64,000 nt of DNA from the NCBI RefSeq assembly GCF_900188085.1, contig NZ_FZOU01000003.1, forward strand, positions 186,001 through 250,000. The letters run 5' to 3'. Source of the DNA: Granulicella rosea. Lineage in GTDB: Bacteria; Acidobacteriota; Terriglobia; Terriglobales; Acidobacteriaceae. The position numbers and the translations under genes were made by a program. Shown in pieces: positions 55,780 through 64,000 of the stretch; position 1 is the stretch's first letter; every line of letters begins with the position of its first letter. The notes beneath the pieces were generated by a model. It did not search any database, was not told where the DNA came from, and saw only the letters and a list, made by a program, of their open reading frames with translations.

Positions 55780-57006
55780 ATGTCCTTGGGCATTTTGAAC
55801 AACATCGCTGCAATCTACGCGCAGAACAACCTGAACCAGACTCAGGCGTCTTTGCAGACGACCCTGAATCAGCTCTCTTCGGGCTCGCGTATCAACTCCG
55901 GTGCGGATGACGCAGCCGGTCTCGCGGTCGTCGATGGACTTGGCGCCAACATTGCCGCACTTACCCAGTCTTCGCAGAATGCGACCGACGGCATCGGACT
56001 GCTGCAGACCGCCGATGGCGCCCTCTCGCAGGTCACCAACCTGCTCGACCGCGCGGTCACCCTCTCGACCGAAGCGGCCAACGGCACGCTGAACAGCAAC
56101 CAGGTAAGCTCGGCCAACCAGGAGTATCAGAACATCCTGAACGAAATCGGCGACATCGGCACGACCACCAACTTCAACAGCAACAGCGTCTTCTCGAACA
56201 TCGCCAACACGGTCTTCGTCTCGGACGGCACCGGCAGCGGCGCGAACGTGTACAGCGACATCGTCGGCGTACTGAGCAAGAGCAATGTCGGCCAGTCGGC
56301 TCCGGTCGGCGCGGGCGTTGCGCTTACTTCGGGCACGGCGACCACCTCGTCCCTGACGGTGGGTTCTTCGGTCACCTTCTCGGCGCTGACGAACTACAAC
56401 GACACCATCGCGGGCACCCTGAGCGTCTCGGTGGCGGGCGGTACGGCCATCAACTCGACGATCGCCACCGGCACCAGCCTGACCGATGCCGTCAACCAGT
56501 TGAACGATCAGTACAACGCGGATGGTTCGGGCATCGTGGCGAGCATCGGCTCGGGCAACAAGCTCGTGCTCACCGGTCCGGAGGATGCGGAGAACACCAC
56601 CGCAGGCACGAACGTGCTGGCTGTCAGCACGAACACGCTCGAAGACTACGCTCCGGCCGCGGCTGGCGCGACTGCGGGCGCGGGCATCGACTTCACCAAC
56701 TCGGACGTCTCAACCCTCACCCAGTCCAGCGCACAGACGGTGCTGACCACGGTGACCTCGGCGATTGCCGGCGTGGCCTATCAGCGCGGCATCATCGGCG
56801 CGGACATCAACCAGTTGACCGCGGCCTCGAACGTCGCTTCGGCGGAGTCGGAGAACCTGACCTCGGCGCAGAGCAGCATTCAGTCCACCAACTACGGCCA
56901 GGCCACCAGCGATCTCGCCAAGTACCAGGTGCTCTCGCAGACCGGTATCAGCGCGCTCGCCCAGGCAAACAGCGTGCAGCAGGAAGTTCTCAAGCTGCTT
57001 CAATAG
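55780..57006 (+). CDS. fliC: Flagellin
   Basis: 408 residues. Conserved N-terminal D0/D1 (LNQTQASLQTTLNQLSSGSRINSGADDAAGLAV, QNATDGIGLLQTADGALSQV) and C-terminal D1/D0 (ASNVASAESENLTSAQSSIQ, SQTGISALAQANSVQQEVLKLLQ). The Ser/Thr/Ala-rich middle (about 140-310) is the variable surface part. AGGAG lies 8 nt before ATG. Followed by a terminator at 57020, and by fliD and fliS. Confidence 0.95.
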   Translation: MSLGILNNIAAIYAQNNLNQTQASLQTTLNQLSSGSRINSGADDAAGLAVVDGLGANIAALTQSSQNATDGIGLLQTADGALSQVTNLLDRAVTLSTEAANGTLNSNQVSSANQEYQNILNEIGDIGTTTNFNSNSVFSNIANTVFVSDGTGSGANVYSDIVGVLSKSNVGQSAPVGAGVALTSGTATTSSLTVGSSVTFSALTNYNDTIAGTLSVSVAGGTAINSTIATGTSLTDAVNQLNDQYNADGSGIVASIGSGNKLVLTGPEDAENTTAGTNVLAVSTNTLEDYAPAAAGATAGAGIDFTNSDVSTLTQSSAQTVLTTVTSAIAGVAYQRGIIGADINQLTAASNVASAESENLTSAQSSIQSTNYGQATSDLAKYQVLSQTGISALAQANSVQQEVLKLLQ

Positions 57007-57019
57007 TCGGTTGAGGGGT

Positions 57020-57060
57020 AGCGGACGTGGGCATCGGCCCATGTCCGCTCTTCTCGCTTT
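57020..57060 (+). terminator. Terminator after fliC
   Basis: Stem AGCGGACGTGGGC (57020-57032) / GCCCATGTCCGCT (57037-57049), one G.U, loop ATCG, then CTTCTCGCTTT. Confidence 0.8.
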
Positions 57061-57181
57061 AACCTTCTTTTTCCATCGAGTTGTATTGGACAAGCGATCT
57101 CTAATGTTGGGCTTCCAGCGTTGGCCCAACGCGTGCATTCCTCCTGTTGCAAGCAAGCAATCACAGCAAGGGACAAAGCGT

Positions 57182-58546
57182 ATGGCTACCGTTGGACTCA
57201 GTTTTGGTTCGCCCACAAGCGGCGCCGGTTTCGATGTCGCATCGACCGTCACCTCGATCCTCGCCACGCAGTCGGGCGTGGAGACAGCCTGGAAGTCGCA
57301 GCTCTCGACGCTGCAGACGCAGGATACGGCCTTCACCTCGCTCGGAACCGATCTTGCGACCCTGTCGACCTCGCTTTCATCGCTCACCTCGTTCGATGGC
57401 CTGTTTGCCTCGAAGGAGGGTTCGAGTTCAAATCCCGACGTGCTCAGCCTCTCGTCCGCCAGCACCACCGCGGTCGCGGGCAGCCATACGGTGGTCGTCA
57501 ACTCCCTCGCCACGACCTCGTCGAAGTACACCGGCAGCATCACGGCGACCGACACGCTCAGCGGTACGCTGAGCATCCAGGTCGGCTCCGGCACGGCCAA
57601 GACCATCACCATCGGCAGCGGCAACAACACGCTGGCCACGCTGGCTTCTGCGATCAACCAGGGCTCCTACGGCGTGACCGCCAGCGTCATCACGGACGCG
57701 AACGGGTCGCGCCTCTCGCTGGTGAGCAGCACCAGCGGTGCGGCGGGATCCATCACGCTCGGCGGCGCCCTGACCGATTCCACCACCAGCTCCGCCATCA
57801 ACTTCACCACCGGCCAGCCCGGCGCCGACGCCAGCCTGACTGTCGACGGACTCGATACGACCAGCGCCTCGAACACCGTGACCGGTGCCATCTCCGGCGT
57901 CACCTTCCAGCTTCTTGCCGCCTCCACGACGCCCGTTCAGGTGCAGATCACCAACGACAACAGCTCCATCGAGACCGCCGTGCAGAGCGTGGTGACGGCC
58001 TATAACGCGGTCGTCGCGGACATCAAGACGCAGGAGGGGAAGGATTCTACCGGCGCCGCCGAGCCGCTCTTCGGCAACCCCACGCTCTCGCTCATCCAGA
58101 CGCGTCTTTCGCAGGCGCTGAGCGGCGGCGCGGCCAGCGGCAGCATCGCGACCATCGACCAGATCGGGCTGAGCATCGGCCAGGATGGCACGCTCACGCT
58201 CGACACAAGCGCGCTCGACACCGCGCTGAACAGCCACTTCAGCGACGTGGAGGGTTTCTTCGAGACCGCCGGAAGCTGGGGCCAGACGTTGACGACCACG
58301 CTCAACCAGCTTGGAAGCTCATCCACCCAGGGCGCCGTCTCACTCGCGCTGGCGCAGAACTCCACGGTCGAGACCTCGTTGAACACGGACGTCAGCAACG
58401 AGGACGCGCTGCTCGCCACGGAGAAGACCACCCTTACCGCCGAGCTGAACACGGCGAACGAAACTCTCCAATCCATCCCCGCGCAGCTCAACGAGCAGAA
58501 CATCCTTTACAGCTCGCTGACGGGCTACGTCGCTTCGACTCTTTAG
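57182..58546 (+). CDS. fliD: Flagellar cap protein FliD
   Basis: 454 residues from ATG 57182 (AAGGG upstream). FliD N-terminal segment (SGAGFDVASTVTSILATQ), a Ser/Thr-rich centre with FliD-like hook modules (LSIQVGSGTAKTITIGSGNNTLATLASAIN) and the FliD C-terminal region (IDQIGLSIGQDGTLTLDTSALDTAL, SDVEGFF) ending in coiled-coil (EKTTLTAELNTANETLQSIPAQL). Caps the growing filament. Confidence 0.92.
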   Translation: MATVGLSFGSPTSGAGFDVASTVTSILATQSGVETAWKSQLSTLQTQDTAFTSLGTDLATLSTSLSSLTSFDGLFASKEGSSSNPDVLSLSSASTTAVAGSHTVVVNSLATTSSKYTGSITATDTLSGTLSIQVGSGTAKTITIGSGNNTLATLASAINQGSYGVTASVITDANGSRLSLVSSTSGAAGSITLGGALTDSTTSSAINFTTGQPGADASLTVDGLDTTSASNTVTGAISGVTFQLLAASTTPVQVQITNDNSSIETAVQSVVTAYNAVVADIKTQEGKDSTGAAEPLFGNPTLSLIQTRLSQALSGGAASGSIATIDQIGLSIGQDGTLTLDTSALDTALNSHFSDVEGFFETAGSWGQTLTTTLNQLGSSSTQGAVSLALAQNSTVETSLNTDVSNEDALLATEKTTLTAELNTANETLQSIPAQLNEQNILYSSLTGYVASTL

Positions 58547-58573
58547 GCAATACCGAACCGGAAAGGCTCTCCC

Positions 58574-59047
58574 ATGGCGGAAATGACGTATCAACAGCAG
58601 TCTCTCGTCGGTGCAACCGGCATCGAACTCGTCGTCGCGCTCTATGACGGCGCACTGCGTTTCCTCTATCGCGCGGCGCAGTGCTGCGTGGAAGACGACA
58701 CCATTGGCCGGCGCATCGCGGTCAAGAAGGTGGTCGACATCCTGATGTACCTGCAGGCCCGGCTGCGGCCGGAGCTTGGACAGGCCGCGGCGTCCGCGCT
58801 CTCGGACTTCTATGCGGCCATGTTCACCATGACGCTTGAGGCCTCGCATCTGGCGAGCCGCGAGCAGTTCGAGGAGGTCATCGGCTGCGTGCGCAACGTG
58901 CGCGAGGCCTGGGCCCTCGCCGCCAAGGATCCGCTTGTCGGCCGCGTGCTGCCGCGCGAGCTGAAGACGACCGAGGAGAAGTTCACGCGTCTCAACCCGC
59001 AACCGGTCTTCGACTCCGAGGCGCCGGCCTCGCGCTGGAGCGCGTAA
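58574..59047 (+). CDS. fliS: Flagellin export chaperone FliS
   Basis: 157 residues. FliS helices: YQQQSLVGATGIELVVALYDGALRFLYRA (about 6-34) and VDILMYLQARLRPELGQAA (about 55). Binds the C-terminal D0 of flagellin before export. It has a C-terminal extension of about 25 residues beyond the usual. Begins 27 bp after fliD. Confidence 0.9.
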   Translation: MAEMTYQQQSLVGATGIELVVALYDGALRFLYRAAQCCVEDDTIGRRIAVKKVVDILMYLQARLRPELGQAAASALSDFYAAMFTMTLEASHLASREQFEEVIGCVRNVREAWALAAKDPLVGRVLPRELKTTEEKFTRLNPQPVFDSEAPASRWSA

Positions 59048-59075
59048 AGAGCGAGTGGTTCGTGGCGATGGCTTC

Positions 59076-59111
59076 GTGGTGAGTGAGCGGTTGTCGCCGC
59101 TCGCTCACCAC
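59076..59111. terminator. Hairpin between fliS and the convergent ABC transporter gene
   Basis: 15-bp arms GTGGTGAGTGAGCGG (59076-59090) and CCGCTCGCTCACCAC (59097-59111), one G.U pair, loop TTGTCG. No T-run. Confidence 0.65.
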
Positions 59112-60862
59112 TACGTCGTTACCGCCAGCTCTTCTTCCAGCCGCTGCTTCTCATACAGCCGCGCATAGTAGCCATCGAGCGCCAGCAGATCGTCGTGCGT
59201 GCCGCGCTCGGCGATCGAACCGTCGACCAGCACGGCGATCTGGTCCGCGTTGCGCGCGGTCGAGATGCGATGGGAGATCAGGATTGTCGTCCGCCCCTGC
59301 ATCACGCGTCCGAGGCCGCTGAGGATGCGCTCCTCGGTGTAGGTGTCCACGCTGGCTAGCGCATCGTCGAGGATCAGGATCTTCGGATCGCGCAGCACCG
59401 CGCGTGCGATGGCGGTGCGCTGCTTCTGTCCGCCGGAGAGCGTCACCCCGCGCTCGCCCACCGCCGTTTCGAAGCCCTTGGGGAATTCGAGGATCTCAGT
59501 CGCGATGTGCGCGACGGTTGCGGCTTCGACCACCTGCTCATGTGTTGCCTCGGGCACGCCGAAGGATACGTTATGAAGAATCGTATCGGAGAACAGGAAC
59601 GTCTCTTGGGGAACGAAACCAATTCCGCCGCGCAGCGTATCGAGCGCCAGTTGCCGGATCGGCTTGCCGTCGATCAACACCATGCCGGGTTCGGCGTCGT
59701 AGAGCCGCGGAATCAGATTGACCAGCGTCGATTTGCCCGCTCCGGTCGGGCCTACGATGGCGAGGCTCGAACCGGCGGGGATCGTCAGGTTGATGTCCTT
59801 CAAGGTGGGCGCCATCTCGCCATAACCGAAGGTGAGATGGCGAAATTCAATAGCGCCATCGATCTGATCGGGGGCTGCGCCCGCGAGGGCTGGGTCGTCC
59901 TGGATCGTGGGCTCTTCCTTGAGCAACTCGTCGATCCGTACGATGGACGCCGTGCCGCGCTGGAAGAGATTGACGACCCAGCCGACCGCGATCATCGGCC
60001 ACGTTAGTTGCACCATGTAGACCATGAACGAGGTGAAGTCGCCGACCGTGATGCGGTGTTCGACCACCTCGTGTCCGCCGACCAGCAGCGTAATCACGAG
60101 GGAGAGCCCAAGCACCAGTTCGAGCGTCGGCCAGAGCATCGCCATCAGCCGGACCAGATGCAGGCTGCGTCCGATGTACTCGATGTTCGCCGTCTCGAAC
60201 GAGGCGATCTCAGCCTCCTCCTGCGCAAAGGCGCGGATCAGCCGCGCGCCGGAGAAGTTCTCCTGCGCCTTGGCGGAGATATCCGAGAACATGGCCTGAA
60301 TGCGCTCGAAACGCACATGAATCTTGTTGCCGAAGTACTGCACCAGAAGCGACGCAAGCGGCAGCGGAACGAAGGCGATAAAGGTCAGCTTCGGGCTGAT
60401 CTTCACCATGTAGGGCAGGGCCGTGACGGTAAAAAACACGGTATTGGCGGAATAAAGAATGGCCGGCCCGAGCAACTGGCGAACCGCGCTCAGGTCGTTG
60501 GTCGTGCGGGCCATGATGTCGCCGGTGCGGTGGCGCTGATAGAAGGCCGCCGACTGCCGTTCGAGGTTGGCGAAGATATCGTTGCGGAGATCGAACTCGA
60601 TCTCGCGCGAGGCGCCGATGAGAATCTGGCGGCTGAGATAGAGGAAGACGGCCATCAACACGGCGACGATCAGCAGCCGCGATGCGTGCATCAGCAGCGC
60701 GCGATCGGTGATGCCGTGCTGCATCTCGTCGATGGCGTGGCCGATGATTGGCGGCAGACTCGCCTTGATGGCGTTATACAAAATGACCGAGACCCCGCCC
60801 CAGGCGAGGTGCTTCCAATATCGCCTGAGGTACGGGGCCAGCGGTCGTAGACGTTCGAACAT
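59111..60862 (-). CDS. ABC exporter (fused permease-ATPase, MsbA/MDR-like)
   Basis: 583 residues. Six-helix exporter domain (about 1-320) with TGDIMARTTNDLSAVR and ENFSGARLIRAFAQEE coupling regions, then an ATPase with Walker A VGPTGAGKSTLVN (about 370), ABC signature LSGGQKQRTAIARA (about 475) and Walker B ILILDDALASVD (about 497). Homodimeric half-transporter; could move lipids or drugs. Substrate not predictable. Just upstream of the FKBP gene on the chromosome but separated by 24 bp in reading direction. Confidence 0.92.
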   Translation of the reverse strand: MFERLRPLAPYLRRYWKHLAWGGVSVILYNAIKASLPPIIGHAIDEMQHGITDRALLMHASRLLIVAVLMAVFLYLSRQILIGASREIEFDLRNDIFANLERQSAAFYQRHRTGDIMARTTNDLSAVRQLLGPAILYSANTVFFTVTALPYMVKISPKLTFIAFVPLPLASLLVQYFGNKIHVRFERIQAMFSDISAKAQENFSGARLIRAFAQEEAEIASFETANIEYIGRSLHLVRLMAMLWPTLELVLGLSLVITLLVGGHEVVEHRITVGDFTSFMVYMVQLTWPMIAVGWVVNLFQRGTASIVRIDELLKEEPTIQDDPALAGAAPDQIDGAIEFRHLTFGYGEMAPTLKDINLTIPAGSSLAIVGPTGAGKSTLVNLIPRLYDAEPGMVLIDGKPIRQLALDTLRGGIGFVPQETFLFSDTILHNVSFGVPEATHEQVVEAATVAHIATEILEFPKGFETAVGERGVTLSGGQKQRTAIARAVLRDPKILILDDALASVDTYTEERILSGLGRVMQGRTTILISHRISTARNADQIAVLVDGSIAERGTHDDLLALDGYYARLYEKQRLEEELAVTT

Positions 60863-60886
60863 ACTTCCTTAGATGTTGAAACGCGG

Positions 60887-61675
60887 TTAGGGTTTCGCGG
60901 ATGTTGCCGGCGGGGTCGCCGGCGCCGCGGCAGGAGCGGGCGTTGCTGCCGGAGGGGGCGTCATAGCAGGCTTGGCCGGAGCGGCGCCAGCGGCCGGCGG
61001 AGGCGTCGAGCCTGCGGGCGGAGCCGGAGGCGTCTTCGGCGCGGGAGGCGTGTTCGAAACCGAGACCAGCTCGACGTCGAAGACCAGCGTCGACTTGGCC
61101 GGAATCGGACCATGCGCGGTCGTGCCGTAAGCGAGCTGGAAGGGGATGATGAGACGGCGCTTGCCGCCGACCTTCATGCCGCCAAAGCCGGTGTCCCAGC
61201 CGGGGATGACCTGGTGCTCGCCGTACGGAATGCTGATCGGCTCGCCGCGATCGAGCGACGAATCGAACTTCGTGCCGTCCAGCAGGTAGCCCGAGTAGTG
61301 CAGCGTGTAGTACTTATAGCCCGCGGCGGCGATGCCCGTGCCGACCTTCGTATCCTGGTAGAGCAGCGAGAAGCTCGTCGACTCGAGGCCGAGCGCCTCC
61401 TTCAGGCCGGGATCGGCGACAGGAGAGATGTATTCCAGCTTGACCGTCGGCTGGGTCGTGATGGTGTAAAGCGGCTTGGCGCAGGGCGTACCTGCGGGCA
61501 GGGCGGGGATCTTCGTCGACAGCTCCGGCAGCTTGGCGCAGGCAGCCGGAGCGGCAGCCGTCGCAGCCTTGTGCACGGGCGTGGTCGTGGACTTGACGTG
61601 AGGGGCGGTTGCGGCGGTCTGCGCAAGCGCAGGCACGGCAAAGGAGAGCAGAAGGAGTCCGGCGGAAGGCTTCAT
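60887..61675 (-). CDS. Secreted FKBP-type peptidyl-prolyl isomerase
   Basis: 262 residues from ATG 61675 (an ATG at 61687 is also in frame). Signal peptide about 1-18. An Ala/Pro/Thr-rich segment with two cysteines precedes the FKBP domain (YTLHYSGYLLDGTKFDSSLDRGEPISI about 145-170, IPGWDTGFGGMKVGGKRRLIIP about 180-200, LVFDVELVSV). The last 60 residues are Pro/Ala low complexity. Periplasmic or surface folding factor; the third peptidyl-prolyl isomerase in the window. Confidence 0.92.
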   Translation of the reverse strand: MKPSAGLLLLSFAVPALAQTAATAPHVKSTTTPVHKAATAAAPAACAKLPELSTKIPALPAGTPCAKPLYTITTQPTVKLEYISPVADPGLKEALGLESTSFSLLYQDTKVGTGIAAAGYKYYTLHYSGYLLDGTKFDSSLDRGEPISIPYGEHQVIPGWDTGFGGMKVGGKRRLIIPFQLAYGTTAHGPIPAKSTLVFDVELVSVSNTPPAPKTPPAPPAGSTPPPAAGAAPAKPAMTPPPAATPAPAAAPATPPATSAKP

Positions 61676-61704
61676 GATTGCACCCATAATACCCGAACCG
61701 CCAA

Positions 61705-61786
61705 AGGCTTAACACCGATCTGAAGAGATCAAACACCGTTCTGATCGGTTCAATCGGTGAAAATCGGTGTTAAGCCTCTTTTTTTT
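61705..61786. repeat. Inverted repeat with ATCGGTG words between lptFG and the FKBP gene
   Basis: Perfect 15-bp arms AGGCTTAACACCGAT (61705-61719) and ATCGGTGTTAAGCCT (61763-61777), 43-nt interior that repeats GATCGGT, AATCGGTG and ACCG. Eight T follow on the plus strand (61779-61786), the wrong side for the two minus-strand genes. Confidence 0.75.
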
Positions 61787-64000
61787 AGGTCGGCGTACGC
61801 AGCAGCAGGTAGCCGCCGGCCAGCGCGAACAAGGCATCCGGCGTCCACGCGGCCAGCGCGGGGGGCAGCGTATTGACGTTGCCCATCGCCTCGAACAACC
61901 CGGCGACGGCGAGGTACGAGATCGCCATCAGGATCGCGATAGCGAATCCGGCCACCCCGCCGCGCTTACCGGCTGAGAGCGAAAAGGGAATCGCCAGGAT
62001 CGCCATCACCAGCGTGATGGCCGGATAGGCGATCTTGCGGTTGAGCTGCACGCTCAGCCGCTTGGTGTCGAAGCCGGACTGACGCAGGTCGGCGATGTAG
62101 CCGGAGAGCTCGCCAAAGCTCATCTCCTGCGACTGCCGGTCTTCCTTCTTGAAGTATCCCGGTTGCTCGTGAATTTCGGGGAAGGTGCTGAGGCTGAACG
62201 AGTTATAGCCAGCCGTGGACTCGCCGGAGAAGGTGCGTTCCCAGCCGTTTTCGAAGATCCAGCCGTTCACCTTGTCGTCCCAGCGCGCGCTGGCGGCGAA
62301 GATGCGCCGGGTCAGGGTGAAGCTGTGCGGATCCAGCTCGAAGACGGTCAGGTTGGCGAAGACATTCTTGTCGGGGTCGAAGAACTGGTAGTAGAAGACG
62401 CGCGCTGGTCCGCCGGGATGCTCGACGCGCACGCTGTTGAAGGCCTGTTCGGGCGGCAGCGAGCTCTGGCCGGAGATCCACTTGCGATCGGGGCGCAGGA
62501 AGGTCTGGGCCGGCTTGCCCTTGATCTCGGATCGCAGCGCCTCCTGCCGGCGGTTCGCGGCGGGCAGGTAGAACTCGTCGAAGGCGAAGAGCGCGCAGGC
62601 GATCACCGCCGTCAGCACCAGCACGGGCGCGACGATGCGGTAGAGCGAAAGCCCGGCGGACTTCATCGCCGTCAGCTCGGAGGTCTTCGACAGCGCGCCG
62701 AAGGTAATGAGCACCGCCACCAGCGAGCACAGCGGCGTGACGTTATAGAGGATGTAGGGAATCAGGTTCAGCAGGTAGTCGCCGACCGTCACCAGCGCCG
62801 AGCGGTTGCGGATGATGTCGCCGATCAGCTCGAAGAACGTGAAGATCAGGAAGAGCGTCGAAAATGAACCCAGCACGAGCGCGAAGTTTGCCGCGTATTC
62901 GCGCAAAATATAGTCGTCCAGAATGAGCGGAAAGCGGGTGTGGAAGGCGCCGCGAAAGCGCTGCGCGGTGGTCTTGTGCTCGCGGCTGGCGTTCTCGGCG
63001 CGCTCGCGGTTGGGCCGCAGCCGGTCCAGCGCGCTCTTCAGCCAGACGCCGATGGTCGATACCAGGCTCAGCGCCACGCCGCCCCGCGACATCTGCTGCA
63101 GCAGCAGCGCGCCCGCCGCGGCGAAGATCAGGTTCGCGCCCCAGACGCCGAGAAACGGCGACAGCTTGCCCTGCTTCGCCAGCGCGACCCCCACCGACGA
63201 CAGGAAGTAGTAGACGAAGACCAGCAAAATCGTCAGCACAAAGCCGGTCGATTTGCCGCCGCGCTTCGACGACAGTCCCAACGGCACGCCGACCAGCATC
63301 AGCACCAGGCAGGCGAACGGATACGAGAAGCGCCGGTTGAACTCGATCCGGTAGGGTCGCGCGGCGGCGACCTGCGCGGGCGTGCTGTGGCTGCCGGTGC
63401 TTGCCAGCGCTAACAGGCGGTCGAGCGGAAGCGCAAGATTCACGGTATCGGACCGCGAGATGTGCGTGTCCTCCTGCGCGCCGGTCTGGATCGGCATCTC
63501 GGTCGTGGCGAAGGTGCTGATGTTGTACTGGTTCGGATCCTTGGTCGAGATGTCGTGCTGGCTGCCGTCGCGCAGATGCAGTGTCAGCGTGCCCGGTCCG
63601 CCGGGTGTGACCAGCGCCTGGTCCGCCGTCGTGATGTGCGGGGTCGCGGGCTTGGTCAGGTCGGCGAGGAAGACGTGCTTCCAGATCGCCGCGCCGGCGA
63701 CCGGCTTCACATCCTGCACATACAGCACGTAGTTCTTGAAGTTCTCGTAGAAGACGCGCGGCTGCACCTCGAAGCTGCCCTGCGAGGACTTCAGCGAATC
63801 CTCCAGCGCAAGCAGGCTGGCGGCGCCCTTCGGCTCGAGGTAGAGCGTGTTCAGCAGGCCCAGCGCCAGCGCGACCGTCGACAGAATGCTGATGATGCGG
63901 ACGAAGTCCAACGCGCCCATGCCTGCCGCGCGCATCGCCGTAATTTCGGAGTCCGACGCCAGCCGTGAAAGCCCCAGCAGAATGCCGACCAGCACGGCCA
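61785..64000 (-). CDS. LptF-LptG fused lipopolysaccharide export permease (5' end outside the window)
   Basis: At least 738 residues, open to the window edge. Two YjgP/YjgQ units in one chain: the first (visible about 1-310) has LASDSEITAMRAAG, then a periplasmic beta-jellyroll region and FNRRFSYPFACLVLMLVGVPLGL; the second begins at about 355 (LILDDYILREYAANFALVLGSFSTLFL), with SKTSELTAMKSAGLSLYRI and LNRKIAYPAITLVMAILAIPF. Together they would form the LptFG pair of the LPS transporter LptBFGC. Normally two genes, here one. The first part lacks its N-terminal helix because of the cut. Confidence 0.92.
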   Translation of the reverse strand, partial: AVLVGILLGLSRLASDSEITAMRAAGMGALDFVRIISILSTVALALGLLNTLYLEPKGAASLLALEDSLKSSQGSFEVQPRVFYENFKNYVLYVQDVKPVAGAAIWKHVFLADLTKPATPHITTADQALVTPGGPGTLTLHLRDGSQHDISTKDPNQYNISTFATTEMPIQTGAQEDTHISRSDTVNLALPLDRLLALASTGSHSTPAQVAAARPYRIEFNRRFSYPFACLVLMLVGVPLGLSSKRGGKSTGFVLTILLVFVYYFLSSVGVALAKQGKLSPFLGVWGANLIFAAAGALLLQQMSRGGVALSLVSTIGVWLKSALDRLRPNRERAENASREHKTTAQRFRGAFHTRFPLILDDYILREYAANFALVLGSFSTLFLIFTFFELIGDIIRNRSALVTVGDYLLNLIPYILYNVTPLCSLVAVLITFGALSKTSELTAMKSAGLSLYRIVAPVLVLTAVIACALFAFDEFYLPAANRRQEALRSEIKGKPAQTFLRPDRKWISGQSSLPPEQAFNSVRVEHPGGPARVFYYQFFDPDKNVFANLTVFELDPHSFTLTRRIFAASARWDDKVNGWIFENGWERTFSGESTAGYNSFSLSTFPEIHEQPGYFKKEDRQSQEMSFGELSGYIADLRQSGFDTKRLSVQLNRKIAYPAITLVMAILAIPFSLSAGKRGGVAGFAIAILMAISYLAVAGLFEAMGNVNTLPPALAAWTPDALFALAGGYLLLRTPT

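Overview
The window is about 64 kb of high-GC chromosomal DNA from a Gram-negative, flagellated, heterotrophic bacterium. It is best placed in the Acidobacteriota, class Terriglobia (Granulicella/Terriglobus/Edaphobacter-like). The pointers are a VWFA-related protein of the type typical of Acidobacteria, a fused LptF-LptG permease, many proline/alanine-rich secreted proteins, a three-subunit succinate dehydrogenase with a b558-type anchor, and short hairpin repeats between genes. This placement is inference from gene content, not from a marker-gene search. No rRNA, tRNA, CRISPR array, insertion sequence or prophage was seen.

Layout. 1-3000: 3' part of queG, a YihY/BrkB membrane protein and a beta-propeller lipoprotein. 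3167-6739: cytochrome c maturation genes (ccmE, then ccmA-ybaK-ccmB-ccmC-ccmD on the minus strand), with a cysteine-type CcmE and a ybaK gene inside the operon. 6885-8387: thiC. 8640-12890: a 33-residue membrane peptide, mscL with a zinc-ribbon tail, a small membrane protein, the VWFA-type secreted protein and mtnA. 12937-14135: a small plus-strand cluster (DUF4160, DUF2442, unknown protein). 14136-19031: pyrE with an insertion, a CPBP protease and uvrA with a basic histone-like tail. 19275-25155: small membrane protein, STN-like secreted protein, unknown secreted proteins, nitroreductase, alpha/beta hydrolase, ubiX and a secreted permuted-papain-like protein.

25152-31357 is a tight minus-strand run: agmatine deiminase, a small protein, tadA, an SDR, a glutaredoxin, a membrane protein, purB, purU and a YkgJ-type cysteine cluster protein. 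31479-35812 holds a polytopic membrane protein, a DUF433/PIN-like toxin-antitoxin pair, aguB and a Phd/VapC pair, so aguA and aguB (agmatine to putrescine) are separated by a toxin-antitoxin module. 35909-38774: two divergent glutamine synthetases (type II and type I) sharing a 409-bp spacer. 39011-46416: GH79-like secreted glycosidase, mdh, an Ohr/OsmC protein, two adjacent cyclophilins (cytoplasmic and secreted), a monooxygenase, an M19 dipeptidase, a GlcG/HbpS protein and HicAB. 46467-50385: the sdhC-A-B operon with two unexplained small membrane proteins interleaved. 50522-53576: rdgB, a Met/His-rich secreted protein next to a small Cys-rich protein, and yjbQ. 53542-59047: flagellar block, motA-motB-flbD on minus, fliC-fliD-fliS on plus. 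59111-64000: an ABC exporter, a secreted FKBP isomerase and a truncated lptF-lptG fusion.

The observations most worth following are the Cys-type CcmE with the ybaK-containing ccm operon, the basic UvrA tail, the zinc-ribbon MscL, the small proteins inside the sdh operon, a clover-leaf-shaped nested inverted repeat at 51167-51268, a two-hairpin dispersed repeat found twice (and perhaps a third time), and four toxin-antitoxin-like modules scattered through housekeeping operons.
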